Shown one piece after another: positions 21,794-32,720 of a stretch of 64,000 nt of DNA. The stretch is from positions 124,001-188,000 of the forward strand of contig BDDD01002364.1 in the NCBI GenBank assembly GCA_001972305.1. The letters run 5' to 3'. Both the position numbers and the translations under genes were made by a program. The notes under the pieces were generated by a model. That model did not search any database. It was not told where the DNA came from and saw only the letters and a program-made list of their open reading frames with translations. The first letter of the stretch is position 1. The number at the start of each line of letters is the position of its first letter. This stretch comes from Cephalotus follicularis. Lineage: Eukaryota; Streptophyta; Magnoliopsida; Oxalidales; Cephalotaceae.

Positions 21794-24186
21794 GCTCATC
21801 ACACATTGCCCGGATGCTGTCCCATAGTACCTGCGGCATGGAAACAAAAACGCGGCTGAGCAAACCTCAGTACGGATATAGAATCATAAAACATAAAACG
21901 ATAATTTTAAAAGATAGAAAATACCTGAATCTTTAGATATCATATACTTCATGCATAAAATAATTTAACATCAATTTCAAAAGCGAGAAGGTGAGAGTCA
22001 TTCAATCAATTCAAAACGAATATTTAATTTTCAAAGCGTTATTCAATTTCAAAGCATAAGCCAAGTTCAAAACAGTATCCAAGTCAAACGTCAAGTTACT
22101 TTAACATCAACCAAGTTAAAGATTTTAAAATAAAAACTTATCCGATTCCATAATCTCATCATAGAGATCCAAACATATCACAGAGACTTATCAGATTCCG
22201 ATATCTCATTACCGAGATCCAAAGCGCATACACATATGCGAAGTTGCAAGGGGTTTTCAAGGCCCACATGCCAAACGGAAAGACGTGTACGGCACTACAC
22301 AATCAATCCCCAAAATCCGAATCCTTAACATATCAAAAACTAGAGTATACCCATACGCCTCTATCACAAAATCGGATCCATAAATCCACCTCATGGGATT
22401 TATTCAAAACAAAAAGAGACGCCGTAGTTGCATCACATTGCTGCGGAAATGTCACGTCCCCGTGCCAGGCCCACGACGTGCCTATGGTACCTCCATAGGT
22501 AGGAAATATCTCTGTGTATATCTTTATTTCAAAAACATCGTTTTATTTTTAAAATCAATTTAAAAATGTATACACGTTTTCTAACATTTTCTAGACATAG
22601 CAAAAATCATTACATAGTATCAACTCATTTATTTTCCACTGTAAAGAGATGATAATTTCATAACATACCGTAACGTATCTTAACATAAAATATAGTTGGG
22701 AACGTTTAATTTCATAAAATATCAAAAACCAATTTATTTACGTAACATATAAAACATAATCAAGTCTATAAAACGAGATCATAGAATAAAACTGATTTTA
22801 GTTTGATAATGAAATAGCCAAGGAACGATAGAATTCCATTCATTAATTATAAAGTAAAACAGGACGGTTTCAATAAAATCAGATAACCAAAGAAAGAAGG
22901 GCATCCGTACGTTATCCATAAATAAAACTATTTTTTTACTATAAAAACAGTAGGAGTGTATGAAGGAACGAAACATCCGTACGAAAACATATTTTAATTC
23001 ATTTCAGTAAGACCGAAGGAATAAGCCAAAGAGCAGAAAATCCGTACGTTATTCATAAAGTAAAACTATATTTTTACCATAATAAAAATAATATGAGGGT
23101 ATCAAGGAACGAAAAATCCGTACTTTAATCATAAAAAGTGAAACAGGACAGTTTCAATAAAATCAGATAGCCAAAGAACGATAGGAATCAGTACCTTAAG
23201 CGATCACAATATAACTTTACGAATTGATCAACAATTTTAAAAGTCCCTCGAGGCACAAAAATCTAAAGATACAATACCATTCATATAAGCATTCAATTAT
23301 CACTTTCAAACATCAAACAACAATTTAATAGTGTTTAAAACAGACTACAAATCATTAGACGAACAAACGGATTACAAAACTTGAAACCAAAAATTTTTCT
23401 GGGCAATTCCAGCCGACTGTAACAGGGTCCAGTCGACTACTCAAGGGTGGCAGTCGACTGTATGGCATAGGCAGCCGACTACTCAAACTGGGTATGAATC
23501 CAATCGACTGTTCAATGGGTGGCAGTCGACTGTGCAAGGCAAAACAGCCGACTGTTTCAAGAGGCAGTCGACTGTTCTGGGCGACAGAACAGCAAAAACA
23601 GCAGTTTCAATTCCAATTTTATGTCAAAACCGTTTTTACTACATTAATAGATGATTTTAAACACTTATATAGGACTTATGTGACTTAACGGTTGCATTCA
23701 AACACCCAGAATCAAAAATTTCAGGCAGTTGGTGATAACACTTTTAAAGAGAAGCAAGTTCCAATTCTTTATATGCTTATCTATGTGATCAATTTCTATC
23801 ATATACCAATTTCTAGTTTCAATATATTTTTATAACCATTACTAGACACCTCAGGGCTTGCTAACAATCTCAGAAACATCAACCAAACGTACATGGCAGG
23901 GATTAATAAGAAAACACACTAGCAACCTATATGAACATGCATTGGATATTATAAACGAAAATTCACTGCTAAACCATATCAATAGAGTAAAACAAACCTG
24001 GTATGATGATCAAAGGAGAACAAACGGATTATAATCTTGCAAGTTCGGGTCATAGGCACAATGACACAATGGAGGCACAAACAAAGAGCTTATATCATAT
24101 ATAACCAAGAAATAAGGCAATTTAGGTCATGATAAGCCAAAAAGGAATCCAAATTCTGATATAATGTGGAAAGGGGGCATAATTTC
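21794..24186 (-). mobile_element. D1: gypsy-type LTR fragment
   Basis: About 2.4 kb inside the copia-B1 3' LTR. It is related over much of its length to D2 (36,473-38,501), for example the stretch with GGATCCATAAATCCACCTC and the one with CCAGGCCCACGACGTGCC, and it shares an array of CAGTCGACTG units. It has neither LTR terminus, no internal domain and no target duplication, and it replaces about 280 bp of the host LTR, so it probably arrived by insertion plus deletion or gene conversion. Minus orientation is inferred from D2, which keeps a TGTAATACCC terminus. Confidence 0.75.
23410..23573. repeat. Array of CAGTCGACTG near-palindromes in D1
   Basis: Units start at 23,410, 23,430, 23,451, 23,472, 23,501, 23,523, 23,545 and 23,564; steps are 20, 21, 21, 29, 22, 22 and 19. 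The D2 array (37,140-37,326) has the same rhythm, including one long step of 28 near the middle. Confidence 0.9.
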
Positions 24187-24961
24187 GGGCCTTGTGGGAG
24201 CTGCATTGAGATGTGTGGGAGAGTGCGCAAGATGGGATCGTCACACCCGTGTTGAGGGTTATAGGCTCTATAACATCTGTGACCGTTGAAGACTTAAAGT
24301 CCTGGCCAGGCACTGGGAGATTGGGAACGAGAGGTTTCCGGGGATATCTCTCATAGTCTCAGTGCGTTCATAGAATTATAGTTATCGCGGTTTTACCTAG
24401 GGGTGAAATTTATCCAAACCCTAGTCCGTGGTCAGAGCCAAGATGACGAATGATACATGGCACGCAAACCGATGACAGTAATAAAGTACTGGGGAACCGG
24501 TTAACGATTGATAGACGTGGTACTTTTTGTTCCACGAATCCGGGGGTGATTATAGATCACACTGGGGCTATTAGCTGGATAGTCGTACCAGAACTTAGGG
24601 ATGTTCTGGGAAATTTATCATCGTATCAGAAATCCACCGAGCTTTCGGGTCCCGCCTGATTATTGGAAAAGTGACACATGCCACACACATGCTTGCTTGG
24701 TGGTAAATCTAGTTTTTTAACTAGTATATATTATTTTGACATTAGTGGTTTGTTTCTCGTTCCACTAATAGTCATCTCGATATATAAGAGATTTGAAGCC
24801 GGAGCATGATTTAATTTTATTAAATCAAAATTAAAGAAAGGGTCTTTAATTATTTAAAGTGAGAGACTTAATTAAATCATAAAAGAGAGAAACATGTTTC
24901 ATTAACTGAGAGAATTATTAAACATGTGGGAGAAACAAATTAATTTTGAAAGAGATTTTAA

Positions 24962-25002
<41 letters not shown>

Positions 25003-26145
25003 AGAGACTTAATTTTAATTAAGTCAATTAAGTCAAAAGTTTTTTTTACTTAATCTCTCTCACACTCTCTCCCTTTTCATAATCTCTCCTATGTGTTTTG
25101 GGTGAGGGAAAAGCGCGCTACGCGTGCGCACAGGGCAGGGGCCCTGTTCGGCCGAGGAAGATGAACGGAGCTTCGCGCCAGTGACCGATTTGGTGGCGTA
25201 CGTCCTCCCAGGTATGCCTCTTTCCCCCCCTCTCTCTCTTTTCTCCCTCTTTCTCCCTCTTTCTCTATGGCGACAGAATCGTGTTTCTGCCGCCACCGCT
25301 ATCTTCGACTTCTGTTTTCCACCGCCGTTGGTCTCAGTGGGTGGAGCCTTCATGGCTCTACCTATTCCGACCTTAGACTAGGTGTTCCCGAAGTCCATTG
25401 GCCAGTGTTTGTGCGTGGTGAGTCAACTGGGAAAGTTGACGCGTCGGGCTGCTGTGACTCAGTGTTTCGCGCCAAGTCACGACAAGTCTTGGTTTGGGTT
25501 GTGTCGGGCTGGTGTCATTGAGCCGTTTGGTGGCTTGGCGGCTGCTGATGACGAATGGTGAGTCAACCCTGTGACTCACCGCCGGCCTTTCTCTGCGTTC
25601 CAGGCCGACTCTCGACCACCAGTGCATTGTGGTGTTTGCGTCCACATATGTCAAGGCCGGTTAAAGACGAGTTGACCGAGACTCACAAAGTCCGAACTAA
25701 GTGAGTTGCCACCTCTGGCAGCCGTCTTTCGGGGCACTTCCCTGCGTGTCTCCACCAGATATGGATAGAGCTATTTTTTCTGAGTCCATTGTGTCAACAT
25801 CGGACCAAATGTGGACTGTCCAAAAACCGGCGGTGTTACCGATGACCGGCATTTGCTACTACAAGCGTGTAGTGGCAAAGTGGTGGAGTCTCCAACGTTG
25901 GTATGATTGCATCACTCTTACCTTTATCTTTACCGACGTGTGTTCGGTTTATCTTTATGTGCATGCTTGTTTTTTTTTTTGTTTGATTGTTAATTAAACG
26001 GATATCCTAGGCTTTTTATTGGGTACTAAGATGTTAGTGTGGACCATGACTTCCAGTCTTGGTGTTTTTAAAAAATTAAAATTATACACACTTGCGTCCT
26101 AGGACCAAATCGTCTGGGAACCCTTGCTAGGTTTCCAACAGTATG

Positions 26146-26880
26146 TATGTGATGCATGTCTAAATTTTGCTCTTGAGGTTCCAACGGCCTCCCCCTTAGA
26201 GGTTCCAACGGCCTCTCCATATTATGCCATGTACCTATAATTTGATTAATAAAGGTTTGGCTAATAATAATAATAATAATGAGATTTATATTATTATTCC
26301 TCAATTATACCATGATATCAAGTTAATGAGAAACGGGCACAAGAGAGTGTTCGGTCATTACCTTTTGCCATTACAACTAATATAGATGGAAATTGTAAGT
26401 GTTTTGGCCCCCGTCAAGGCTTTTTTTTTTTCTAGGGACATCTATATCAGTTGAACATGAGATGTACATACATATGAATTGTGAAAGTGAATGTTTTGTC
26501 CCCTGTCAAGATTCACATTCATTGATTCACTGTGTTTGATGGTAGGTTAAACTTGACTAGCATACATATGGCGTTTTGGCCCCCGTCAAGGTCATATGTA
26601 AACTAGAGGCAAAAGCGATGATCGGGAATCATGCTATTGTTTGGTTGGCAAGAGTTTGCCTAACTATAAGATTCATGTTGCAGTTGGACATTCATAATAA
26701 CCCGACAGGGCGCTATGTGACATACAGTTAATTGCAAATAATTATTCTGTTCCTTTTGATTGGTTGGGATGAGCCACATAGCCTTGCCAATAAAAAAATA
26801 TACAAATTTATTATGAATGGAATTTAGAATTGTATAAATCAAGAGTGTATATATACAAACAACGACTTCATGTCTAGTTG
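26146..26880 (+). other. Copia-C leader, continuation, with hairpin triplet
   Basis: Resumes the sequence cut at 13,882 by copia-B1. Three copies of the motif GTTTTGGCCCCCGTCAAGG (one degenerate) start at 26,401, 26,493 and 26,573, each in the loop of a different hairpin: 26,374-26,388 with 26,439-26,453; 26,487-26,492 with 26,511-26,516; 26,563-26,570 with 26,593-26,600. Other short hairpins follow (near 26,614 and 26,641). There is an AAT trinucleotide run at about 26,264-26,281. I see no coding region. The right limit is approximate. Confidence 0.65.
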
Positions 26881-28068
26881 AGTTGTTGGGCGTTAACACC
26901 ATGAAGAGCATGCATTGATGTAGTGAAAACCAGTAGCTTAAACATCGACGCCATGAAGAGCATGTGTCGACGCCATGAAGAGCATGTGTCGCTGCCATAA
27001 CTGGATAGAGTCCCTGGGCATTAACGCTATGGAGAGCATGCGTTAACGATTTAAAAACCAGTGACTTACGCATTGACGTTGTGATGTTTATGCTCGATGC
27101 TAAGACAAAAGGAGACCACGGGCCTGTTTCATCTTATTGTCGGCGTTCACGCCCAGATAGGATGAGACGCATGGCATTGACGCCATCCTCGCTGATACAC
27201 GGCATCTCACCTGACTTGAGAGAAGTTGATGTGACTTTTTGGGATAAAGTGGGAGAGAGAAGTCAAGCACTATAAATAGCTTATGACAAGAGGTCAAAGC
27301 TTGCTGAACACACTTTAGCTTTTCTCTCTCTAACTCTTCTTCCATGTCATCTCTCTTCTTCCTGCTGCGATCGTATGAGTCGACGCCATCGCCTACGCAT
27401 TGACGCCTAAAATGCCTGGTTCATTTTGCAGCCATTTCCAACCCTGCTTTCACCACTCAAAGTTCATAATAGGTGGAGATAACTTGTACACTGTATCTTA
27501 TCTTTACCTAGAGTGATTTAGTGTAGGATAAACACTTGGCTTGCATCCTTGGTCTGCCTTTTCCATGGCTTAAGGAGGAACTTGGAGTTCTCAGATATAA
27601 AGGGTAGAGGGAGCTTGACTTGAAGGATGAAGTCTTCACCTTTGTAAGAATTGCTTCTCTTCTTGTTCTTGTGGCCGTGGTAGCGGGTTGTAGCTTGGTT
27701 TAGAGAACCCTAGTCGAACCCCCTTGCCTCTTGGTGGTTTGCTTGTCATCCCTTAGGGTTAGGGATGTTTGGGTTTTGGTTGATTGGACTTTTGTCTAGG
27801 GTTTTGTGTGTTTCCTTATGAACCATTTTTAGGAGTCAATTTCTAGTGTTTACGGCAACCCTAGCATTTCGACCCGTTTTCCCTTTACTTGGTTTTGGAT
27901 TCGGTTTGATTGGTTATTCAATTAGAGGTCCTTTGCACTCATTGGGACAATTCGAACTTAGCTTAGGGCATCTCATTGCTCAGGGATTAATCAATTGGAT
28001 GAAATTTAAAATTAATCGGCCTCCGAATTGATATCATCTTTCCGCTACACTTGAGCCCGTTTCCAACA
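26881..28068 (+). repeat. Plus-oriented LTR end (B2 family), head to head with B2
   Basis: Ends CTTGAGCCCGTTTCCAACA at 28,068. It matches the reverse complement of the promoter-distal part of the B2 5' LTR (34,631 to about 35,930), for example CAAAGTTCATAATAGGTGG against the strand opposite 35,640-35,660. It contains GCGTCGACGC-type units (starts at 26,890, 26,912, 26,942, 26,964 and 26,986, steps 22, 30, 22, 22) and a TATAAATA box at about 27,271. It abuts the interior, not the terminus, of the B2 3' LTR. This suggests a local inversion of the LTR end, or a separate truncated element. The left limit is approximate. Confidence 0.6.
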
Positions 28069-29620
28069 TATAAGGCTGGCAGAGCCAAGAATATTATGTG
28101 TCAACTACACATAATTAATTATAAACCAAAACTTTGTCAACCCATGCAACTCATGGTTAACCAAAGTAAGTCATGGAGCATAATGTGTCTCAAAACACAT
28201 TTGGGCCGGCCATAACCTTCTGCATAGGTTCGGCCCAAGTTAGGAAAATAATTCGTAAGCCCTGCTCCAAAGCCCTTAAAGATCTCTCCATACCAATAAG
28301 TGCCAACTACACTTATTAGTTCACAATAAACCATTTGCACAAAATATTTCATTATGGTGATGCTCACATTCACTTCATGAGAAGTGATACATGTCAAGCA
28401 AATGAAATATTCTTTAGCAAAGTAACATCTCCCTTAGATGCTAACCTCTCGCTAAATGACATGTGCCCTTCACAAGTCAACTTATTCCAAAATCAGGCAG
28501 GACCCAAAAGCCCGGTTGGAATTACGGTACAATGATATATTTCCTAGAACATCCCTTGGTTCTGGTATGACTATCCTACTAATAGTCCCCGTGTGATATT
28601 CAATCACCCCCGGATTCGTGGAATACAAAGTCCCACGTCTATCATATGTTAGCCGGTTCCCCAATGCTTTATCACTATCATCGGTTTGTGTGCTGCATAT
28701 CCTTCATCATCTCGGCTCCAACCGCGGACTAGGGTTTGGATAAATGTCACCCCTGGGAAGAACCGTGATAACTATAATTCTATGAACACATTGAGACTAT
28801 GGGAGATATCCCAGGAAACCTCTTGTTCCCAAACTCCCAGTACCCGACCGGGGTTTTAAGTCTTCAATGGTCATAGGTGTTATAGAGCCTATAACCCTCA
28901 ACAAGGGTGTGACGATCCTGTCTTACGCGCTGCGCCATACATATCAATACAGCTCCCACAAGGCCCAAAGACAACCCTTTTTCCAGCACGTGGCTGGTGC
29001 TGGGGAAGGAGGAAATCAAAGACAAGCAGTTACTGCAAAACGCATGCCCGCCATTCAAGTATAAGGATACAACGTAAATCACGTATGATCTATTAGTCCT
29101 CTTTGACTAAGCACTACCGCGACAATAGGAACTCTACCGACAGAGATGTTGACTCTCCAAATAAATGACCTATGTTGGGTCGGTTCAGTGTCATGCCTCT
29201 GCACGAACCCACATCAGCTTTAGGGTAAACCCAAATGGCAATGAGATGATCCATCCCCCACACATAAGAGGGCAAGCATAATACAACAAGTCTTTGCAGT
29301 TCATCAATTTCCCTAAAATTGTGAACCTATGACTTGGAACTTTTGTCACAAGGGAGTAAGGATCTCATTCTCATAACCTCTCAGTCACGAGATCCAACCC
29401 TTTATGGACAATGCACTATATGTGTATTCAGTTGGCATGGTGATCAATTGATCCATTAAGACGGTTTGGGATAATACATATAGGCAAAATGCCAATGTTT
29501 ACTGAATATGCATAATAGAACATGAATGGAACTAAGAATGTATGATTCAAGAGTGTGTCATATGCCAACTACATATGTCTGCAGCCTCCTCGTGGCTTTC
29601 AGGGACACCTTAATCTAACA
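28069..29620 (-). repeat. Copia-B2 3' LTR, inner part
   Basis: Ends CTAACA at 29,620 (TGTTAGATTAAGGTGTCC in element orientation). It matches 35,931-36,472, 38,504-39,207 and 49,313-49,572 of the 5' LTR and, more weakly and in inverted orientation, the copia-B1 LTRs. The promoter-distal third is missing here and present in opposite orientation at 26,881-28,068. Confidence 0.85.
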
Positions 29621-31219
29621 ATCTCCTACTTGGCCCTCCAGCCACAAAGAGCTTCAGCCTAAGCATATCGCACTCTAGAACTGCTCATGGCCTTGGTCAG
29701 TGGGTCTACTAAGTTCTCTTCTCGCTCGACTCTCTCTATGGTAACATTTATACAAATGTTGTCTCCTGTATTTCCTCAAGAACATCTCTTTCGAGATGCT
29801 ATTACCATTTAAGATCTCCACGATCAAATGATACTGGTGCTGTATATGTTTGGGTGGTAATGAGACCCGGGTTCTAAGGCTTGTGCAACGGCCTTCATCT
29901 TTGTCATAGTCACCACAACTAGACGGCAGATGGTTAGAACCATATAAAGTTCAAAAATGAACTTCCGCATCCAAACAAGGTACCTTTACCGGTATCACAG
30001 GTTGCAACATACTTTTATTCACTGGTGGAGTCTGTAGTCATCTACTGCCTCAAACTCCACCCATTCACAAAACACTTCCATTCAAGATCAATACATATCC
30101 TGAAGTGGATTTGTGATCATCCAGATCACAATTGAAACTAGTGTTAACATAACTCTTACATTTCAATTCACTATCTTCTCCATGTGTCAAGAAATAATCC
30201 TGAGTCTTTCACAGGCATCATATCCTCTTGACAATGTCCCAGTATCTCTTATAGGGATTGGATTGAAATTGACAAGCCAAATCCTTAGGCATATACGATA
30301 TCAGGCCTAATACGAAGTATGGCATACATGGTGGAACCTATGGCCGAAGCATAAGGTTGCTAAACCATGCGTGTCCTCTCCTCATAAGTCTCGAAAGACA
30401 TCCTCTTGGAAAGGTGAATTCCCTGGCTAAAAGGTAGTAAGCCATATATGGAATTTGTTTCCATACTTATTTCAGCATCCTGCTGATGTACAGGCTTTGG
30501 GAAACTTCAAGCAACCTACTTGATCTATCTCTTATAGATATTCATTCTCTAAAGGTAGGAAGCCCTTCCCAAATCCTTTACGGAGAAGTTCTTGGTTAAC
30601 TATACTTCAACATACCTACATCATCCTCTATGTGTAGTACGTCTCCCACATACAGTGCCAAGAAAGTGATTCTGGGTTATCCTGTTTCCGGTAGACATAA
30701 GGCATATCCATATATTTGATGAAATCAAAATGGATGTATTAGCTATAGGATGCTTGCTTAAGGTCGTATACCTTAGGAGATTGCATCGTCTATGCAAATT
30801 CTCCTTGGATGTAAACCATTTATTGGGAGGAGGAACTCCCAATGGTTTGGGACATTTAGTTGTCCTCTTCAAGATTGTCCTTCACTAAGGTTGTCTTCGC
30901 ATCCTGCTGCCATAACTTATTTCCACAATGAGTGGCGATAGCAAGCATAATCCGAATTGACTTAAGCATTTGTGATTGGAGAGAAAGTTTCAGTATAGTC
31001 AACCTCTTGTCTTAGTCTATACCCTTTCGCGACCAATTGCGCCTTAAAGGTTTTAACCATTTCCATTAACGCCAATCTTCCTCCTGAAGATTTATTAGCA
31101 TCTGATAGGATTTTATGCCTTCGGTTGGGTATAGCAAGTCTCTTACTTGGTTTACGTATATGGAGTCCTTTTCGGATTTCATGGTCTCTTACCATGTCAT
31201 TGGAATCAGTGCCCTTCAC
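29621..31219 (-). pseudogene. Copia-B2 reverse transcriptase and RNase H remnant
   Basis: The frame at 30,962-31,219 reads GGRLALMEMVKTFKAQLVAKGYRLRQEVDYTETFSPITNA, the standard start of copia RT, here cited only as landmarks. The frame at 30,621-30,872 reads KRTTKCPKPLGVP and STGNRITQNHFLG, equivalent to the palm region of copia-B1. RNase H and the 3' end of pol lie between 29,650 and 30,400 in short pieces. The purine tract sits just above 29,620. Multiple stops; non-functional. Confidence 0.84.
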
Positions 31220-32150
31220 ATCTTCTTAGTAGCTCACAGGCTTGGCATCTCGCTGACAATAGGCTTGTAAGTGCCTTCATTGAGAAAACCTTATTTCTCA
31301 GGTGCTGTTGAAAACCTTTGCCTGATCTCCTCGAGAGGAGTGCCTTACTAAGACTCAATCTCAGGTTGGGATCCCATCATAGATATGTCTCTAGAGGATT
31401 AAACCTATAATTCCTTATCGTCCCGTGGGTTTCTACCTAGTGGAAACTCTCTTTGTTTCACCTAACTCCCACTGCTTCCTGCAATCAGGTATTCCTTCTC
31501 TAGGAATTTTGCAGTACGCGAAACAAACATCTTTTGTTCGTTGGGATGGTAGAAATGATATCCTAAGCGTCTCTTAGGATATTCCACAAAACCAGCAGCG
31601 TCTCAATCGTGCCTCTAGCTTAGAAGTTTTCACCTTCTTACACAAGCTAGACAGCCCTTAACCTAATAAAGGTTTAGGCTAAGTTTCCTCTAAATCAATA
31701 TCTCAGTTGAGGGGATGGATTTCAAAGGAATCAAGATTAGGATATGCTCTGCCAACTACAATGCATTACCCAGAATAAAAGTGGAAGATATATAAAAGAC
31801 ATAATGGACCATACCATTATCACAGTTTTTTGGTGGTAATTCCTTGAATTGTTATGGAAATTGTATAAGACATTGATCTTTTTCGATCGGCGTCTTGTAG
31901 AATACACATCCATATACACAATTCATAAATGCTAATAACATCGGTGTGAATCCTCGATTCAACACCATGGCTCCAGTCCATAGTTTTACCAGCTCTCTAA
32001 GCTGTCTAGAGTCTCTTATCCTATATAAAGAGACACCAATGTTAGTCTCACAACCTAAGCCCATAACTCAAGTTGAACTTACATTGTAAGCTAGATAAAG
32101 TATATGAAAATACCCAACATGAGGCATTTCCTGCTTTGGACTTTGAAACA
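31220..32150 (-). pseudogene. Copia-B2 protease and integrase remnant
   Basis: The frame 31,852-32,064 reads GCETNIGVSLYRIRDSRQLRELVKL, a decayed copia protease equivalent to CGTNICNSLQGLRGARQLRE in copia-A. The DSG triad is not preserved. The frame 31,737-31,919 includes the FWVMHCSWQSIS stretch, which corresponds to the integrase region of copia-B1 (NALQLAEY in another frame). Between them the integrase core looks largely deleted, because the distance is much shorter than in B1. The rest is broken linker. Confidence 0.7.
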
Positions 32151-32720
32151 TTACTATATTTCTTCCAGTGCCATTGCTTCCCACAATGGAAGTAGGCATA
32201 CTCCTTTGAAAAACTTTTGATCCTTTCTAGACTGGAATTCCATTTGCACTAGCTACCTCTTCCTTGGGTTTTCACCCGTGGAACTTAGATTCACTTGATC
32301 TATCTCCCCTTGAGATTATTCAAGTAGGAAATCGAGACATCATAGACGATCTCGACCTCTCTTGGTCAAAATCTGCCTTTACAGTCATCTACTGGGTGCC
32401 ATACAACTCCTCGAGTTGTACAAACATGGCACACAAGGCCTATGAGTGCAGAATCCTCATGTGCAACTGTGGCAACATGCCAATAATCGCTAGGGTATGA
32501 GCTCGATAATCATCATCCCACCATTTAGCCCAACTGGCCTTGTGATGCTCGGATACATCGTTCACTAGCTCGGGGTATTTCTCAGTCATAACATGAGCAA
32601 CTCTCATGCTCGTGAGAATGTTACGCCAAACGCATTTCCATTCATGTGAAAAATAGGATATTAAAGCTTTGGCGTATCATTGTGTTTAAGTTGTTTGTGT
32701 TTTCTACCATTTGAGCAATA
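32151..32720 (-). pseudogene. Copia-B2 gag remnant
   Basis: Minus-strand reading of 32,500-32,660 gives NILTSMRVAHVMTEKYPELVND and then SWAKWWDDDYRA in Ty1/copia gag order. A zinc knuckle near 32,160-32,215 reads YFHCGKQWHWKKY, with the outer cysteines lost. It is homologous to the copia-A gag (TSMKLAHVMTES). No long frame survives. Confidence 0.75.

Larger units (their letters stand above)
13883..26140 (+). mobile_element. Copia-B1: full-length, inactive Ty1/copia element
   Basis: Bounded by GTATG duplications, with LTRs 13,883-16,493 and 21,415-26,140, a tRNA-iMet primer site at 16,496 and a purine tract before the 3' LTR. The internal region holds leader, gag, protease, integrase, RT and RNase H in Ty1/copia order (integrase before RT), all with many stops. 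The 3' LTR is about 2.1 kb longer than the 5' LTR because it carries fragment D1. It is inserted in the copia-C leader. Confidence 0.93.
21415..26140 (+). repeat. Copia-B1 3' LTR, split by D1
   Basis: Two parts, 21,415-21,793 and 24,187-26,140, match the 5' LTR (13,883-14,260 and 14,539-16,493). In between, D1 replaces about 280 bp of LTR. It carries a GA tract (about 24,966-25,009) and the same GC-rich GAGTC/GACTC block as the 5' LTR (about 25,100-25,760). It ends TTTCCAACA at 26,140. Confidence 0.92.

Noticed and set aside
23355..23688. Frames with repeated SRL, QST or TVG peptides (also 2,357-2,671, 8,687-9,190, 37,113-37,343, 43,544-43,860, 48,151-48,606)
   Set aside because: They are translations of the CAGTCGACTG arrays in LTRs, occur in several frames and on both strands, and are not conserved between paired LTRs.
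24966..25009. GA microsatellite as an independent regulatory element
   Set aside because: It occurs at the same place in both copia-B1 LTRs and is simply part of the LTR.
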